Source of the DNA: Rapana venosa
Taxonomy: Eukaryota; Mollusca; Gastropoda; Neogastropoda; Muricidae
Assembly: GCA_028751875.1 (NCBI GenBank)
Contig: CM054155.1
Coordinates: 46,872,258 to 46,936,257 of the forward strand
Direction: 5' to 3'
Length of the DNA: 64,000 bases
Shown here: positions 8,955 to 18,149 of the stretch, piece by piece
How the letters are laid out: each line of letters begins with the position of its first letter
Position numbering within the stretch: the first letter of the stretch is position 1
Notes under the pieces: model-generated
What the model saw: only the letters and a program-made list of their open reading frames with translations
The model's database searches: none
Told to the model about the DNA's origin: nothing
Made by a program: the position numbers and the translations under genes

Positions 8955-9247
8955 AAAAAGGTAAAGGTGTCCCCATAACCTATAAGGTCGTAGGGACGCG
9001 AGGCGTCAGAGACCTCAACTTCTCTTAGGGGCCAGCGTATTGAGGGCAGCGGCGCCCATCTCCTCTCCCTCGCTGCTTTACCATCCTTGACCCTAAAGAG
9101 GGCAGGTGTCCATTTACAGCTGGTTGAACTGGGGGACTGTACTGAAGCCAGGGCGTGCAATAGTCATCCAAGTAACCACGCTCGATGCTGCTTAACCTTG
9201 GCTGGGGGAAAGCTAGCGCTCTGACCACTGAGCTATCCCGTCCCCGT
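8955..9247 (-). repeat. SINE family A, full length
   Basis: Reverse copy from AAAGGTAAAGGTGTCCCCAT to ACTGAGCTATCCCGTCCCC, with a deletion in the 5S-like part (ATAGTCATCCAAGTAACCAC). Confidence 0.88.
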
Positions 9248-9489
9248 ATTACAGATTATTATGATAGATGAATAAAATGAATATCTTAGCTGGAGGCTCC
9301 CTGAGTGAGTGAATGATTGTGAAACGCGTAGAGTTGTATAAAATGCTTAGAAAATCGATGGTTAGCTGTGAACACAATCATTAAGGTAGGAGTGTACCTT
9401 AAAAATTGAAAGTGGTTTTCTTTTAATCTCGTCTTTCTAGGTAATGGTGGCGAACAATACATTAAATGTACAGTATTATACATAAGATA

Positions 9490-9945
9490 TGTAGGCAACA
9501 GAGAGAGAGGGGGGGGGGGGGGAGAGAGGATGGGGGGGGAGAGAAGGGGAAGAGAGAGAGATGGGGAAGAGAGAGAGATGGGGGGAGAGAGAGAGATGGG
9601 GGAAGAGGGAGAGAAAGATGGGGGAAGAGAGAGAGAGAGGTGGGGGGGAGAGAGATGGGGGAAGAGGGAGAGAAAGATGGGGGAAGAGAGAGAGAGAGGT
9701 GGGGGAGAGAGAGATGGGGGAAGAGAGTGAGAGATGGGGGAAGAGAGTGAGAGATCGGGGGAGAGAGAGTGGAGAAGAGAGATGGGAGAGAGAGAGAGAT
9801 GGGGTAGAGAGAGATGGGGGAGAGAGATTGGAGAGAGAGAGAGAGATGGGTGAAGAGAGAGAGAGAGATGGGTGAAGAGAGAGAGAGAGAGATGGGGGAG
9901 AGAGAGAAATGGGAGGGGGGGGGGAGAGAGAAATGAACAGAAGAA
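9490..9945. repeat. GGGGGAGAGAGAGAT minisatellite, ~450 bp
   Basis: A purine-only strand made of about 15-20 base units of GATGGGGGAAGAGAGAGA type with variable G- and GA-run lengths. Six-frame ORFs here are shadows of the repeat. Confidence 0.93.
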
Positions 9946-10048
9946 ACCACACAGAAAGGAGGTTGTCCTGTATTATAAAATAAAGTCTGTCATTTTGTTG
10001 TCAACAAGAATTTTTGCACATAACATAATTTAGGCGAGCACGCGTACC

Positions 10049-10191
10049 ACACACACACACACACACACACACACTCATACACACGCGCACAGATACACAC
10101 TCACACACACACACTCGTACACACGCACATACATACACACACATACACACACACACAACACACACCCCACATACCACCGCCACCACCACAC

Positions 10192-10278
<87 letters not shown>

Positions 10279-10400
10279 TACATACATACATACATACATA
10301 CATACATACATACATACATACATACATACATACATACATACATACATACATACATACATACATACACACACACAATATATATATATATATGCACAACAAC
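10049..10400. repeat. Compound (CA)n / (CATA)n / (TA)n microsatellite
   Basis: CA-rich to about 10273, including a long pure (AC)n run from about 10190. A roughly 90-base pure ATAC run follows (10274-10365), then a short TA run. Alternating purine-pyrimidine throughout. Confidence 0.95.
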
Positions 10401-10440
10401 AACAACAATAACACCAACAACACCACACATCAACAACCAA

Positions 10441-10785
10441 GGGGGACGGGACAGCCTGGTGGTTACAGGGATGTATTCGTGATCTGCTGACCCGGGTTCG
10501 ATTCTCGTTCAAGAGGATTTTTCCTCTGGAGTTAACATCAGTGCCGACTCCACTCCTCCCAAAAGTCCTTCGGATGAGACTATAAACCGAGGTCCCGTGT
10601 GCGAACGCACGCAGAACATCTTGCGCACACGTTAAAACCCGTTCCGCTTTTCGGAAGAGTAGGCCATAGTGTGCCGGTGGGAACGGATGACAAATTTTAC
10701 AAAACTGCATACACATAGGGACTGGATGAAAAAGAAAGCGCATAAGTGCTTATTCCATTATCTTCGAAATAAAAGAATAGATTAG
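10441..10785 (+). repeat. SINE family C, full length
   Basis: GGGGACGGGACAGCCTGGTG head with the B box GGTTCGATTCTCG, central TTCGGATGAGACTATAAACC, TGCGCACACGTTAAAACCCG, GGAAGAGTAGGCCATAGTG, ending TTCCATTATCTTCGAAAT. Confidence 0.9.
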
Positions 10786-10791
10786 AGAAAG

Positions 10792-10794
<3 letters not shown>

Positions 10795-10829
<35 letters not shown>

Positions 10830-10938
10830 CCCCCTCCCCCCCCCCCCTCCCCTCTCTCTCTCCCTCCCTCCCTTCCCTCTCTCTCTCCCTCCCTCCCTCC
10901 CCCTCTCTCTCTCCCTCCCTCCTCCCTCTCTCTCTTTC
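10795..10938. repeat. (CT)n / CCCT compound microsatellite
   Basis: Pyrimidine-only strand directly after a SINE C tail, and 80 bases upstream of the exon at 11021. Part of it could serve as a pyrimidine-rich intron end. Confidence 0.93.
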
Positions 10939-11020
10939 CTTTTTTATTATCTTCATTCATTCATTACTGACGAACCTTTCTTGTCTTCTTTTTTTTTCCT
11001 CCCCCGTAATGTTTTCACAG

Positions 11021-11132
11021 TTAAGCAGAGTGGATGTCATTGTGGAGGAGACGAAGGAGAAGCCCAAGTTTTCTGTTCCAACTACCCACAACAAAACCTT
11101 GCCATCCCAGCCCACAGATTCGCCTTCTGCAG
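11021..11132 (+). CDS. Exon of CBM14-domain gene (linker)
   Basis: A T/C-rich tract and GTTTTCACAG precede the exon, and donor GCAG|GTAAAT follows. The 112 bases are open in phase 0 and give 37 codons plus one base. It starts LSRVDVIVEETKEKPKFSVP and ends in a Ser/Thr/Pro-rich stretch that includes an N-K-T glycosylation site. The first half finishes the unassigned upstream domain. The second half begins the low-complexity linker that continues in the next exon. The one-base overhang G joins to AA at 13401 to make Glu. Confidence 0.62.
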
Positions 11133-11193
11133 GTAAATACTTACATCACTATGTTGTTGTGGTTGTGGTTGTGCGTTCCCCAGCTTAACACCC

Positions 11194-11195
<2 letters not shown>

Positions 11196-11226
<31 letters not shown>
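11196..11226. repeat. G homopolymer, ~31 bases
   Basis: Uninterrupted G-run inside the repeat E copy, where relatives have only CTCTGGGGGTCACCC-like sequence. Confidence 0.95.
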
Positions 11227-11302
11227 CTGTGTCCTCTTGACTCACTGATCCCACCCTGAGAATCACTGTTTTTTGGGTGGTGTTTTTTTTAAAAATAAAT
11301 TA

Positions 11303-11642
11303 TTATTCTTTTATATCGAGGATAGTGGAAGAAGCACTCATGTGGGTTTTTTTACATCCAGTCCCCGTGTGTATGCGGTTTTGTTAATTCTGACATCTGT
11401 TCCCACCGGCACACAATGGCCTACTCTGTCGAAAAGCGGAACAGGATTTAACGTGTGCGCAAGATGTTCTGCCTGCGTTCGCACACGGGGCCTCGGTTTA
11501 CAGTCTCATCCGAAGACCTTTTGGGGAGAGTGGAGTCTGCACTGATGCTAACTCCAGGGGAAAATATCCCCTTGAACGGGAATCGAGCCCGGGTCGTCAG
11601 ATTGCGAGCGCAATGTTCTAACCACTAGGCTATCCCGTCCCC
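11303..11642 (-). repeat. SINE family C inserted in repeat E
   Basis: Reverse full-length copy from TTCTTTTATATCGAGGATAG to CTAACCACTAGGCTATCCCG. Carries CCTCGGTTTACAGTCTCATC (central segment) and CGGGAATCGAGCCCGGGTC (B box). Confidence 0.9.
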
Positions 11643-11810
11643 CTCCCCCTCTCTATCTCACTGTGAGATAGGAAGTACACACCGGATGAGAAGTGTGCGT
11701 GGGTGACTGTTTTTCAGGTATCTCGCTATAATTGTAGGCAGCTTTACTCCGACTTCAGAGGATTTTTTTTGTCTCCTTTAAAGGAAGAGTGCAGGTTTGT
11801 TATGGTTAGT

Positions 11811-11950
11811 GGTGGATCGGTGGTCTAGAGGTAACGCGCCTGTCTAGAAAGCGAAAAGTCCGGGTCGGAAGTGTGCGGTGGTTCGAATCCCGTTTGGGCC
11901 CAAAACTTTTCCCCCCATCCATTAGACCATGAGTGGTGGTCTGGGCGCTA

Positions 11951-11981
<31 letters not shown>

Positions 11982-12230
11982 CGTGTGTTGCACATAATTA
12001 TTTAGCGCGCGTAAAAGAACCCACGGCAACAAGAGAGTTGTCCCTGGCAAAATTCTTAGAAAAAAGCCACTCTGAAAGGGAAACAAATACAGTTGCAGAC
12101 AAAAACAAAAACAAAAGGGTGGCGCTGCTCTTGTGGCGACGCGCTCTCCCCCGGGGGAGAGCAGCCCGAATTTCACGTAGAGAAATCTGCCGTGACTTAA
12201 AGTGGTATAAATAAATAAATAAATAAAATA
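11811..12230 (+). repeat. SINE family B inserted in repeat E
   Basis: Full-length copy from GGTGGATCGGTGGTCTAGAG to TGCCGTGACTTAAAGTGG with a TAAA-type tail. Central TTTCGGATGAGACGATAAAC is intact. Confidence 0.9.
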
Positions 12231-12432
12231 AAGTAAGAGCTTGTCATGGCTGAAGGCAGGCAATCTCAACACAACATGTTTACAACATAACAACATTTTA
12301 GTGTAGGCCTTGGCAATTAGCCGACATCAATAATAACTGACACAGCTTTTGGCCTGGGCCAGTTACATCAGTGCATGCCAGAAGTCGGAATGTGGCTACC
12401 TTGACTGTGGTGAAAAACGGTCGCATACGCAA

Positions 12433-12902
12433 GTGGATGGGTGGAAGTGACACACCTGTCTAGAAAGCGAAAAGTCCGGGTCGGAAGTGTGCGGTGGTTC
12501 GAATCCCGTTTGGGCCAGAAACTTTTTCCCCCATCCATTAGACCACGATTGCTGATTTGGGTGCTAGTCTTTTGGATGGGACGATAAACCGAGGTGCTGT
12601 GTGTTACACGTATTGAGCGCACGTAAAAGAACCCACGGCAACAAGGGGGGTTGTTCCTGGTAAAAATTCTGTAGATAAAACCCCCCACTCTGATAGGGAA
12701 ACACACACACACAAAATTAATGTAGTTGGAAGACAGGGGAAGAAAAAATATAATGGGTGGCGCTGCTGTTGTGGCGACACGCTCTCTCCCCCGGGGAGAG
12801 CAGCCCGAATTTCACGTAGAGAAATCTGTCGTGTCTTAAAGCGGTATACAGTACAGTATAATACAGTACAACACAATACAACACAACACAATACAATACA
12901 AC
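12433..12902 (+). repeat. SINE family B with pentanucleotide tail
   Basis: The head is damaged (AGTGGATGGGTGGAAGTGAC), but the B box GGTTCGAATCCCG and body are present. It ends CGTGTCTTAAAGCGGTATAC followed by an ACAAT/ACAAC pentamer tail (about 12848-12902). Confidence 0.88.
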
Positions 12903-12903
12903 T

Positions 12904-13268
12904 GGAGACGGGATAGCTCAGTGGTCAGAGCACTCGCTTTCCACAAGCTAATGTTAAACAGCGTCGAGCGTGGTTAATTACCACTTGGATGGGTGACCGT
13001 TTGCACTCCTTGGCTTCAGTACAGTCCCCAAGTTCACCCAGCTGTAAATGGGTACCTGCCCTCTTTAGGGTCAGGGAAGGTAAAGCAGCGAGGGAGAGGA
13101 GATGGGCGCTGCCCTTAATACCCTGGCCCCTAGAGAAGCTGAGGTCTCTGATGCCTCGCTCCCTTACGATCACAATAGGTTATAGGTTATTATCGTCTAA
13201 CATCACTTTGAGTGAACAGACGTAAAACCGAAGCAACAACATAGGTTACGGGGACACTTTTACCTTTC
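12904..13268 (+). repeat. SINE family A interrupted by a LINE 3' tip
   Basis: Full-length A copy (GGAGACGGGATAGCTCAGTG to GGGGACACTTTTACC) with 54 foreign bases at 13187-13240. The insertion lies within the terminal TATAGGTTATGGGAC block. Confidence 0.9.
13187..13240 (+). mobile_element. 54-base I-clade-like LINE 3' tip
   Basis: Contains TCTAACATCACTTTGAGTG and AACAGACGTAAAACCGAAG, colinear with the 3' end of the LINE at 5660-5698. Flanked by ATAGGTTATAGG (13175-13186) and ATAGGTTACGGG (13241-13252), an imperfect 12-base target-site duplication of SINE A sequence. Confidence 0.8.
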
Positions 13269-13400
13269 AAGATCACTGTTTCTCAGTGTAGTTTCTGGTA
13301 AGCCTATTCAATTTCCTCAGACCCCCGTCCCAAATACAATCCCTACAGAAACACAATCACCATTCTGGGGTTCCTCATCCTCCTCCTCTCTCTTTTGCAG

Positions 13401-13718
13401 AAACACCATCCCCAAACAGACAAACCACACCTACAACCACCACCACCACCAACAACATCAACACCACCTTGAGGTCACCCACGGCTGCGGGCAACAAGGA
13501 CGACGCCTTCCACCCCTGCGCTGAAGGAGAAAGCCAGACCTACTACCGCTACCCTGGCAGCTGCTCCATCTTCTTTCAGTGTCTGGACGGCCATTCTATC
13601 GCCCTCACTTGCGGACCCCACCTCGTTTTCGATCTCCACCGGAAGGTCTGCGTACAGGAAGTGAAGGACTGCGACCGGAACTCGCAGGAAGCGGAATTCT
13701 TTTCCGACGTTCCCGCAG
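13401..13718 (+). CDS. Exon: Thr-rich linker plus CBM14 (peritrophin-A) domain 1
   Basis: CTCTCTTTTGCAG precedes the exon and donor GCAG|GTAAGT follows. 318 bases, phase 1 at both ends, a symmetrical exon. The first third is Thr/Pro/Asn-rich (a TTTTTT run), typical of O-glycosylated linkers. Then comes one chitin-binding domain with six Cys in the expected order: PCAEG, GSCSIFFQC (C-x5-C), LTCGPHLVF, KVCVQE, KDCDR. The aromatic and hydrophobic pattern around C2-C3 (YYRYPGSCSIFFQC) and the GPHLVFD motif after C4 match the peritrophin-A fold. These domains bind chitin in arthropod peritrophic matrices and in molluscan shell matrix. The family call is strong; the specific gene is not identified. 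Confidence 0.87.
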
Positions 13719-13842
13719 GTAAGTTTTAGTTGTTTTTTTGTTTTTTTCTCCAAAAAAGTTGTTTTGGAAAGTTAGTTTGAAGATTAGGTGATGGGGTTTT
13801 TTGGTTTTGATTTTGATTTATGGGATACTTTATTTATTGGAC

Positions 13843-14137
13843 GGGGACGGGATAGCTCAGTGGTCAGAGTACTCGTTTTCCCCTTAAGCAGTGTCGAGCG
13901 TGGTTACCAGTTGGATGGGTGACCGTTTGCGCGCTTTGGTTTCAGTACAGTTCCCCCAGTTCGCTCAGCTGTAAATGGGTACCTGCCCTCTTTAGGGTCA
14001 GGGAAGGTAAAGCAGCGAGGGAGAGGAGATGGGCGCTGCCCTCAATATGCTGGCCCCTGGAGAAGTGAGGTCTCTGATGCCTTGCTCCCTTACGACCACA
14101 TAGTTATAGGACATCTTTACTTTTACTTTATAACTAT
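13843..14137 (+). repeat. SINE family A, full length
   Basis: From GGGGACGGGATAGCTCAGTG to ACATCTTTACTTTTAC. The first part of the 5S-like segment is shortened (CCCTTAAGCAGTGTCGAGCG). Confidence 0.88.
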
Positions 14138-14155
14138 TGACAGGTTGTGATATCA

Positions 14156-14330
14156 TAACATCTTGCGCACAGGTTAAAACCTGTTCCGCTTCTTCGAAGA
14201 CTAGGCCATTGTGTACCTGCAGGAACGAATGACAAGATTTATCAAACTGCATACACACGGGGGACTGGATGTTAAAAAAGCACACGAGTGGCTTATTCCA
14301 TTATCCTCGAAATAAAAGACAAATAATGAA
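14156..14330 (+). repeat. SINE family C, 3' half
   Basis: 5'-truncated copy starting at CATCTTGCGCACAGGTTAAA and running to TTCCATTATCCTCGAAATAA. Head and central segment are absent. Confidence 0.85.
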
Positions 14331-14378
14331 AATAAGACACAACAGGAAAGAATAGTGAAAGTTATAATGAAAACAGTG

Positions 14379-14735
14379 GTAATGGTCTAGACGTTCCACT
14401 CCTGTCTAGAAAGCGAAAAGTTTTGAGGTAGAATTTCCGTTTGAACCTGAATTTCTGCCCCTTCCACTGAATCTTGTGGGTGGTGTACTAGTCTTTTGGC
14501 GATAAACCCACGTCCCGTGTGCATCACGCATTAAGGCACACGTAAAAATGATACCCCACGACAACGAGAAAATAATCCTTGGCAGAATTCTGTAGAAAAA
14601 AAGCCACTCTCACTTAGGGAAACAAAATGCATAATATATAGCACTGACAGAAACATCTATACAAAAGTGAATGGGTGGCACTAGTCTTTTGGCGATGCGT
14701 TGTTGCCGTGTGTAAAAAGTCTGTTCACATTAGTG
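14379..14735 (+). repeat. SINE family B, old divergent copy
   Basis: Recognisable in order: AATGGTCTAGACGTTCCACT, TGTCTAGAAAGCGAAAAG, ACTAGTCTTTTGGCGATAAA, GGCAGAATTCTGTAGAAAAA, AAAGCCACTCTCACTTAGGG and a remnant of the GGTGGC..GCGATGCG part. Many substitutions and deletions. Confidence 0.7.
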
Positions 14736-14754
14736 TCATGTTAGTTGCTGTAAC

Positions 14755-14843
14755 TACTGCTGCTACTGCCACTATTACTAACACTTCTACTGCTGCTACT
14801 ACTACTGCTACTACTACTACTACTACTACTACTATTACTGCTG

Positions 14844-14890
<47 letters not shown>

Positions 14891-14935
14891 ACTACTACTA
14901 CTACTACTATAATAATAATAATAATAATAATAATA
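14755..14935. repeat. (ACT)n / (CTG)n / (AAT)n trinucleotide array
   Basis: Blocks of ACT, then CTG, then ACT, then AAT. The last block is continuous with the (ATT)n tail of the LINE fragment that follows in reverse. Poly-Thr and poly-Ala frames here are artefacts. Confidence 0.93.
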
Positions 14936-15029
14936 AATGGAATATATAGAGCGCTATATCTTGTAAAAACAAATGGAAGCGCTTGCATTTGATCCACTCC
15001 TACGCATACAACCAACAATATTTAACAGT

Positions 15030-15067
<38 letters not shown>

Positions 15068-15230
15068 CGGCAGGATGATGGGAATTTTGGTCATTGACGG
15101 CAGGGACTGATAATTATGAGATGAAACAATAGGGGAAAGTCTTAGGTTTGAAATAGGTATGTCTTGAGGCTGGATTTTAAAGTGTTGTAAGTAGGCTTTT
15201 CGCGAAGGGAGAAAGGAAGGTCATTCCAGA
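14915..15230 (-). mobile_element. CR1/L2-like LINE 3' fragment
   Basis: Minus-strand end of the same family as 1308-2443. The last 30 residues of the ORF (WNDLPFSLREKPTYNTLKSS then LKTYLFQT) stop at 15142. A CA-containing 3' UTR follows (about 15030-15065), then GATATAGCGCTCTATATATT and the ATT tail. The 5' end abuts the CTA array at 15228. Confidence 0.85.
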
Positions 15231-15250
15231 TTACTACTACTACTACTACT

Positions 15251-15312
<62 letters not shown>

Positions 15313-15500
15313 CACTACTACCACCACTACTACTACTACTACTACTAGTACTCCTCCTCTTCTTCCTCCTCCTCCCACTACTACCACTACTCCTTTTCCT
15401 CCTCCTCCTCCTCCTCTTACTACTACTGCTGCTGCTACTACTACTGCTACTACTTCTACTCCTACTCCTACTACTACTACTACTACTACTATTCCTACTC
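15228..15500. repeat. (CTA)n / (CCT)n trinucleotide array
   Basis: CTA-rich with ACC and CCT interruptions. It starts exactly at the truncated 5' end of the LINE fragment. Confidence 0.93.
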
Positions 15501-15653
15501 CTACTACTTTCTTGCTGCCATTGCTGTTGAAAATCGTAGCTGTTATGAACATCACTGCTGCTTTTGCTTTACTGTGCGACAACTAACTCCTCATGTTTCT
15601 GCTCTGATGCTGCTGCCATCACCAATGTTGCTGCTTTTATTGTTTGTTACTGT

Positions 15654-15857
15654 ACCGTTTGCGCCCCTTGGCTTCAGTACAGTCCCCTAGTTCGCCCAGC
15701 TGTAAAATGCGTACCTGCCTCTTTAGGGACAGGGAAGGTAAAGCAGCAATGGAGAAGAGATAGGCACTGCTTTCAATATGCTGGTCCCTGAAGAAGCTGA
15801 TGTCTCTAACACCTCGCTCCCTTACGACCACATAGGTTATGGGACACCTTTACCTTA
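15654..15857 (+). repeat. SINE family A, 5'-truncated
   Basis: Starts inside the 5S-like segment (ACCGTTTGCGCCCCTTGGC) and runs to GGTTATGGGACACCTTTACC. The tRNA half and most of the 5S-like half are absent. Confidence 0.85.
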
Positions 15858-15968
15858 ATCTTTACTGTACCGTTGCTGCTGCTGCTACTACTATTACTGC
15901 TCATGTTGCTGCTGCTATAACAACTGCCATTTCAGCTACCTTCATCAACACTAAAATTACCTTTCTAT

Positions 15969-16334
15969 CTATCTATCTGTCCCGTAGTCTGACGACCGTG
16001 GGGGCACCCTCAAAGACTCAACAACCAGTTCCCTCCATTCCTCTCTCTGTTCTGCCTTTCTCAGGGTTTTGTTGAGTTCTAGGCCTGTCCATTCGCTGAT
16101 GTTATCCTCCCAGCTCTTCCTTGGTCTGCCTCTTCTTCTTCCTCCTTGGACAGTGCCTTGTAAAACTGTCTTTGCAAGTCCTTCGGATCTTGTGACATGC
16201 CCATACCATTTAAGTTTACGTTTTTTCACGATCGTTAGAAGGTTCTCATAGGGTCCAGTGGTTTGCTGGATTCTGTTATGCACGCTTTCGTTGCTTATGT
16301 GGTCTTTGTAGGAGATGCCAAGGAGTCTCCACAA
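15969..16334 (-). mobile_element. RTE-like LINE C-terminal fragment next to exon
   Basis: A minus-strand frame of about 121 residues encodes the end of a non-LTR RT polyprotein. Motifs are WRLLGISYKDHISNE, RKLKWYGHVTRSE, RRRGRPRKSWEDNI and KAEQREEWREL. This arrangement is common in invertebrate RTE-type endonuclease/RT elements; the clade is inferred. The 5'-truncated end is at about 16334, only about 14 bases before the predicted acceptor of the second CBM14 exon. Confidence 0.8.
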
Positions 16335-16348
16335 CAGTTAAAAAGCAG

Positions 16349-17086
16349 GAAGACAGAAAAGAACAATGACTGCTTCCATTACCATGTCCATGAGCTTTAG
16401 AGACGCTAGAAAAGCCGCGATCTACTCCTCTGTTGCAGAAGACCTCCAGCCTTGTGAATACAAAGGCGGGGATTTCCACCCTCACCCCCGCGTCTGCAAC
16501 CTCTACTTCCAGTGCACTGCCACTGGGGCCTCTGTGCTGGGCGTGTGTCCCCACGGCCTGGTCTTCAGCCCCCAGCTCCACACCTGCGCCATGCTCAGCA
16601 CCAGCTCCCATTGTCCCGAAGCCCCGGCCAATCAGACAGGAGAAAATAGTCAGTCCCCCTCCGAGCGAGAAGCCAGGGCCAATCGCGACGCGGGGATTTC
16701 TCACTTCGCGCATCGACCGACCAATCAGAGCGCGGAGAGTTTTCAGTCCGTGACTGAGGGAGGAGGACGGGAGGGTTTTGTGCCAACAACGAAACTGTCG
16801 GAGGTTGAACCGACTCAGCAGGAAAACTCTGTGAATGTGACTGATGATACGAATAGTGTACAGGGCACAGGTTCGACAGATTCTAAAAAAAAAGCCAGGT
16901 AGCTCTTGCTCTAAAAAAAAAAAAAAATTAACGACAAAAATAATCTTGAAATCTTGAATCTAACCAGACTGAAATTGCAACTGAAAGTTAATGATGTGGA
17001 ATCGAAAAGTTCCAGGGAATTAGCACATGGGAGTTATCTTGAAACTACGGCTCTAATGAATATTGCTGCCCAAAAGTTTGGATATA
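16349..17086 (+). CDS. Exon: CBM14 domain 2 and basic tail, frame broken at A-runs
   Basis: Acceptor AAAAAGCAG is weak. The phase-1 start GGA fits the exon before. The second CBM14 domain has six Cys: QPCEYK, RVCNLYFQC (C-x5-C), GVCPHGLVF, HTCAML and SHCPE. A polar segment with N-glycosylation sites (NQT, NQS, NVT) follows. In frame, a TAG lies at 16900 and a TAA at 16912, between an A9 run (16885-16893) and an A15 run (16913-16927). From 16930 the same frame is open again (NLEILNLTRLKLQLKVNDVE and on to AAQKFGY) up to donor ATA|GTAAGT, phase 1, matching the exon at 25943. The +1 frame is open between the two runs. Homopolymer length errors, a real break, or an end at 16902 are all possible. 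Confidence 0.7.
16885..16929 (+). other. Paired A-runs flanking in-frame stops
   Basis: A9 followed by GCCAGGTAGCTCTTGCTCT and then A15. In the main frame this contains TAG and TAA; in the +1 frame it is open (KKPGSSCSKKKK). The pattern is expected if both homopolymers have a wrong length by amounts that cancel. Confidence 0.6.
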
Positions 17087-17659
17087 GTAAGTAAGCACTG
17101 TGTTAGTTAAGGGAGTTTTGAAAGAAGTACTGGCGACAGATCCAGGGCATACATACAGAACACGCTAGCTCTGTTGGGATAGTAATGTGTATAGTTAACT
17201 CAACAGAGTGAGACAAAAACATTGCTAAGCCTTGAGCTTTCAGAATCAGTTACCAAGCAGTGAGGTATCTTATCCCCACTCATACAAAGAAAGAATAAAA
17301 CCAACTTCCTTTAATAAAAATGCAGTTATTATTGCCAGAAATTAATATTTTTTTAAATCCATGCGATATTGATGATGATTATTGATGTGGAAAAAAATAA
17401 CAATTTGTTTGAAGTGGAAAGGTTGAAAAGATCTTAAAGAGCATTGTTCGATGAGCAGATGTAATTGCAGATGCAGAAGAAATAAAGGTTTTTGTTGTTT
17501 TATATTCATCTATCACCATTCAGTGTTGTGTCATAGTCTTTTTCAACCGAATGAAAGCATTGAAGTGTTTGCTGTTCCTTGCAAAGAGGACCATCTCTCT
17601 CAAGATGGAGTATGGCTGTCTTCATGGAAAATTAAAAAATACAGCTAGCCGTGCATAAT
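17087..17659. other. Intron sequence, nothing recognised
   Basis: Between the donor at 17087 and a SINE C fragment. AT-rich, with AATAAA signals near 17293 and 17480 that could serve as poly(A) signals if the gene ended at 16902. No clear repeat or exon. Confidence 0.5.
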
Positions 17660-17835
17660 GCAAACACGTTAAAGTACGTTTAAACCTGTTACGCTTTTTG
17701 GAAGAGAAGGCCACTGTGTGCTGATGGGAACGGTTAACAAAATTCAGGAAACGGCATGCACACGGGGACTGGAGGTAAAAAAAAAACCCAGTACACGAGT
17801 GCTCATTCTCCATTATTATTGAAATAGAAGAATAA
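17660..17835 (+). repeat. SINE family C, 3' half
   Basis: Starts at ACACGTTAAAGTACGTTTAA and includes CTTTTTGGAAGAGAAGGCCA, CACACGGGGACTGGAGG and a TCTCCATTATTATTGAAAT end, then an A/T tail (ATAAATAATAAATAA). Confidence 0.82.
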
Positions 17836-18004
17836 ATAATAAATAATTATATGAATAGATAGATAAATGAATAGAGAAATAGACTAACTAACTAAATAGA
17901 TAAATGAATAGCTAAACAAATAAATGAATCTGTACACGAGACTAGGTACATCATTATTCATTATGACACGACTGTACTAGGAATACTTACAGGAGTTAAG
18001 AGCC

Positions 18005-18115
18005 ACCATATCCTCCCCAAAGGCACAATGCGGCTACCTTTAATGGTGCCCCCCGAGACGGTCGCATACGCAAAATTTCACCATTTTGGTGAACCTTGGA
18101 AATCTAGCTGGGGAA
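18005..18115 (+). repeat. Repeat D
   Basis: ACAATGCGGCTACCTTTAAT, ACGGTCGCATACGCAAAATT, TCACCATTTTGGTGAACCTT and CTAGCTGGGGAACAAAAC match D in order. Confidence 0.8.
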
Positions 18116-18149
18116 CAAAACAAAAAACCTCAGCATAATTATGTAGAAA

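Larger units (their letters stand above)
11145..12432 (+). repeat. Repeat E/D copy broken by SINE C and SINE B insertions
   Basis: The E blocks appear in order: GCGTTCCCCAGCTTAACAC (11173), CACTGTGAGATAGGAAGTAC (about 11661), TAGGCAGCTTTACTCCGACT, CAATCTCAACACAACATG (about 12262), TTTTGGCCTGGGCCAGTTAC, then D (GAAGTCGGAATGTGGCTACC to CGGTCGCATACGC, 12380-12432). A SINE C (11303-11642) and a SINE B (11811-12230) interrupt it, and another SINE B follows at 12433. This copy shows that D is the 3' end of E. Confidence 0.72.

Noticed and set aside
9462..9952. Frames up to 162 codons over the GGGGGAGA array
   Set aside because: Pure repeat shadows on both strands, with no unique sequence.
10001..10743. 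A 222-codon frame rich in Cys and Val
   Set aside because: It reads through CA/CATA repeats and a SINE C.
16366..16368. ATG at 16366 as the start of a separate gene
   Set aside because: The frame upstream is open back to a phase-compatible acceptor, and the exon continues the CBM14 gene; no promoter signs.
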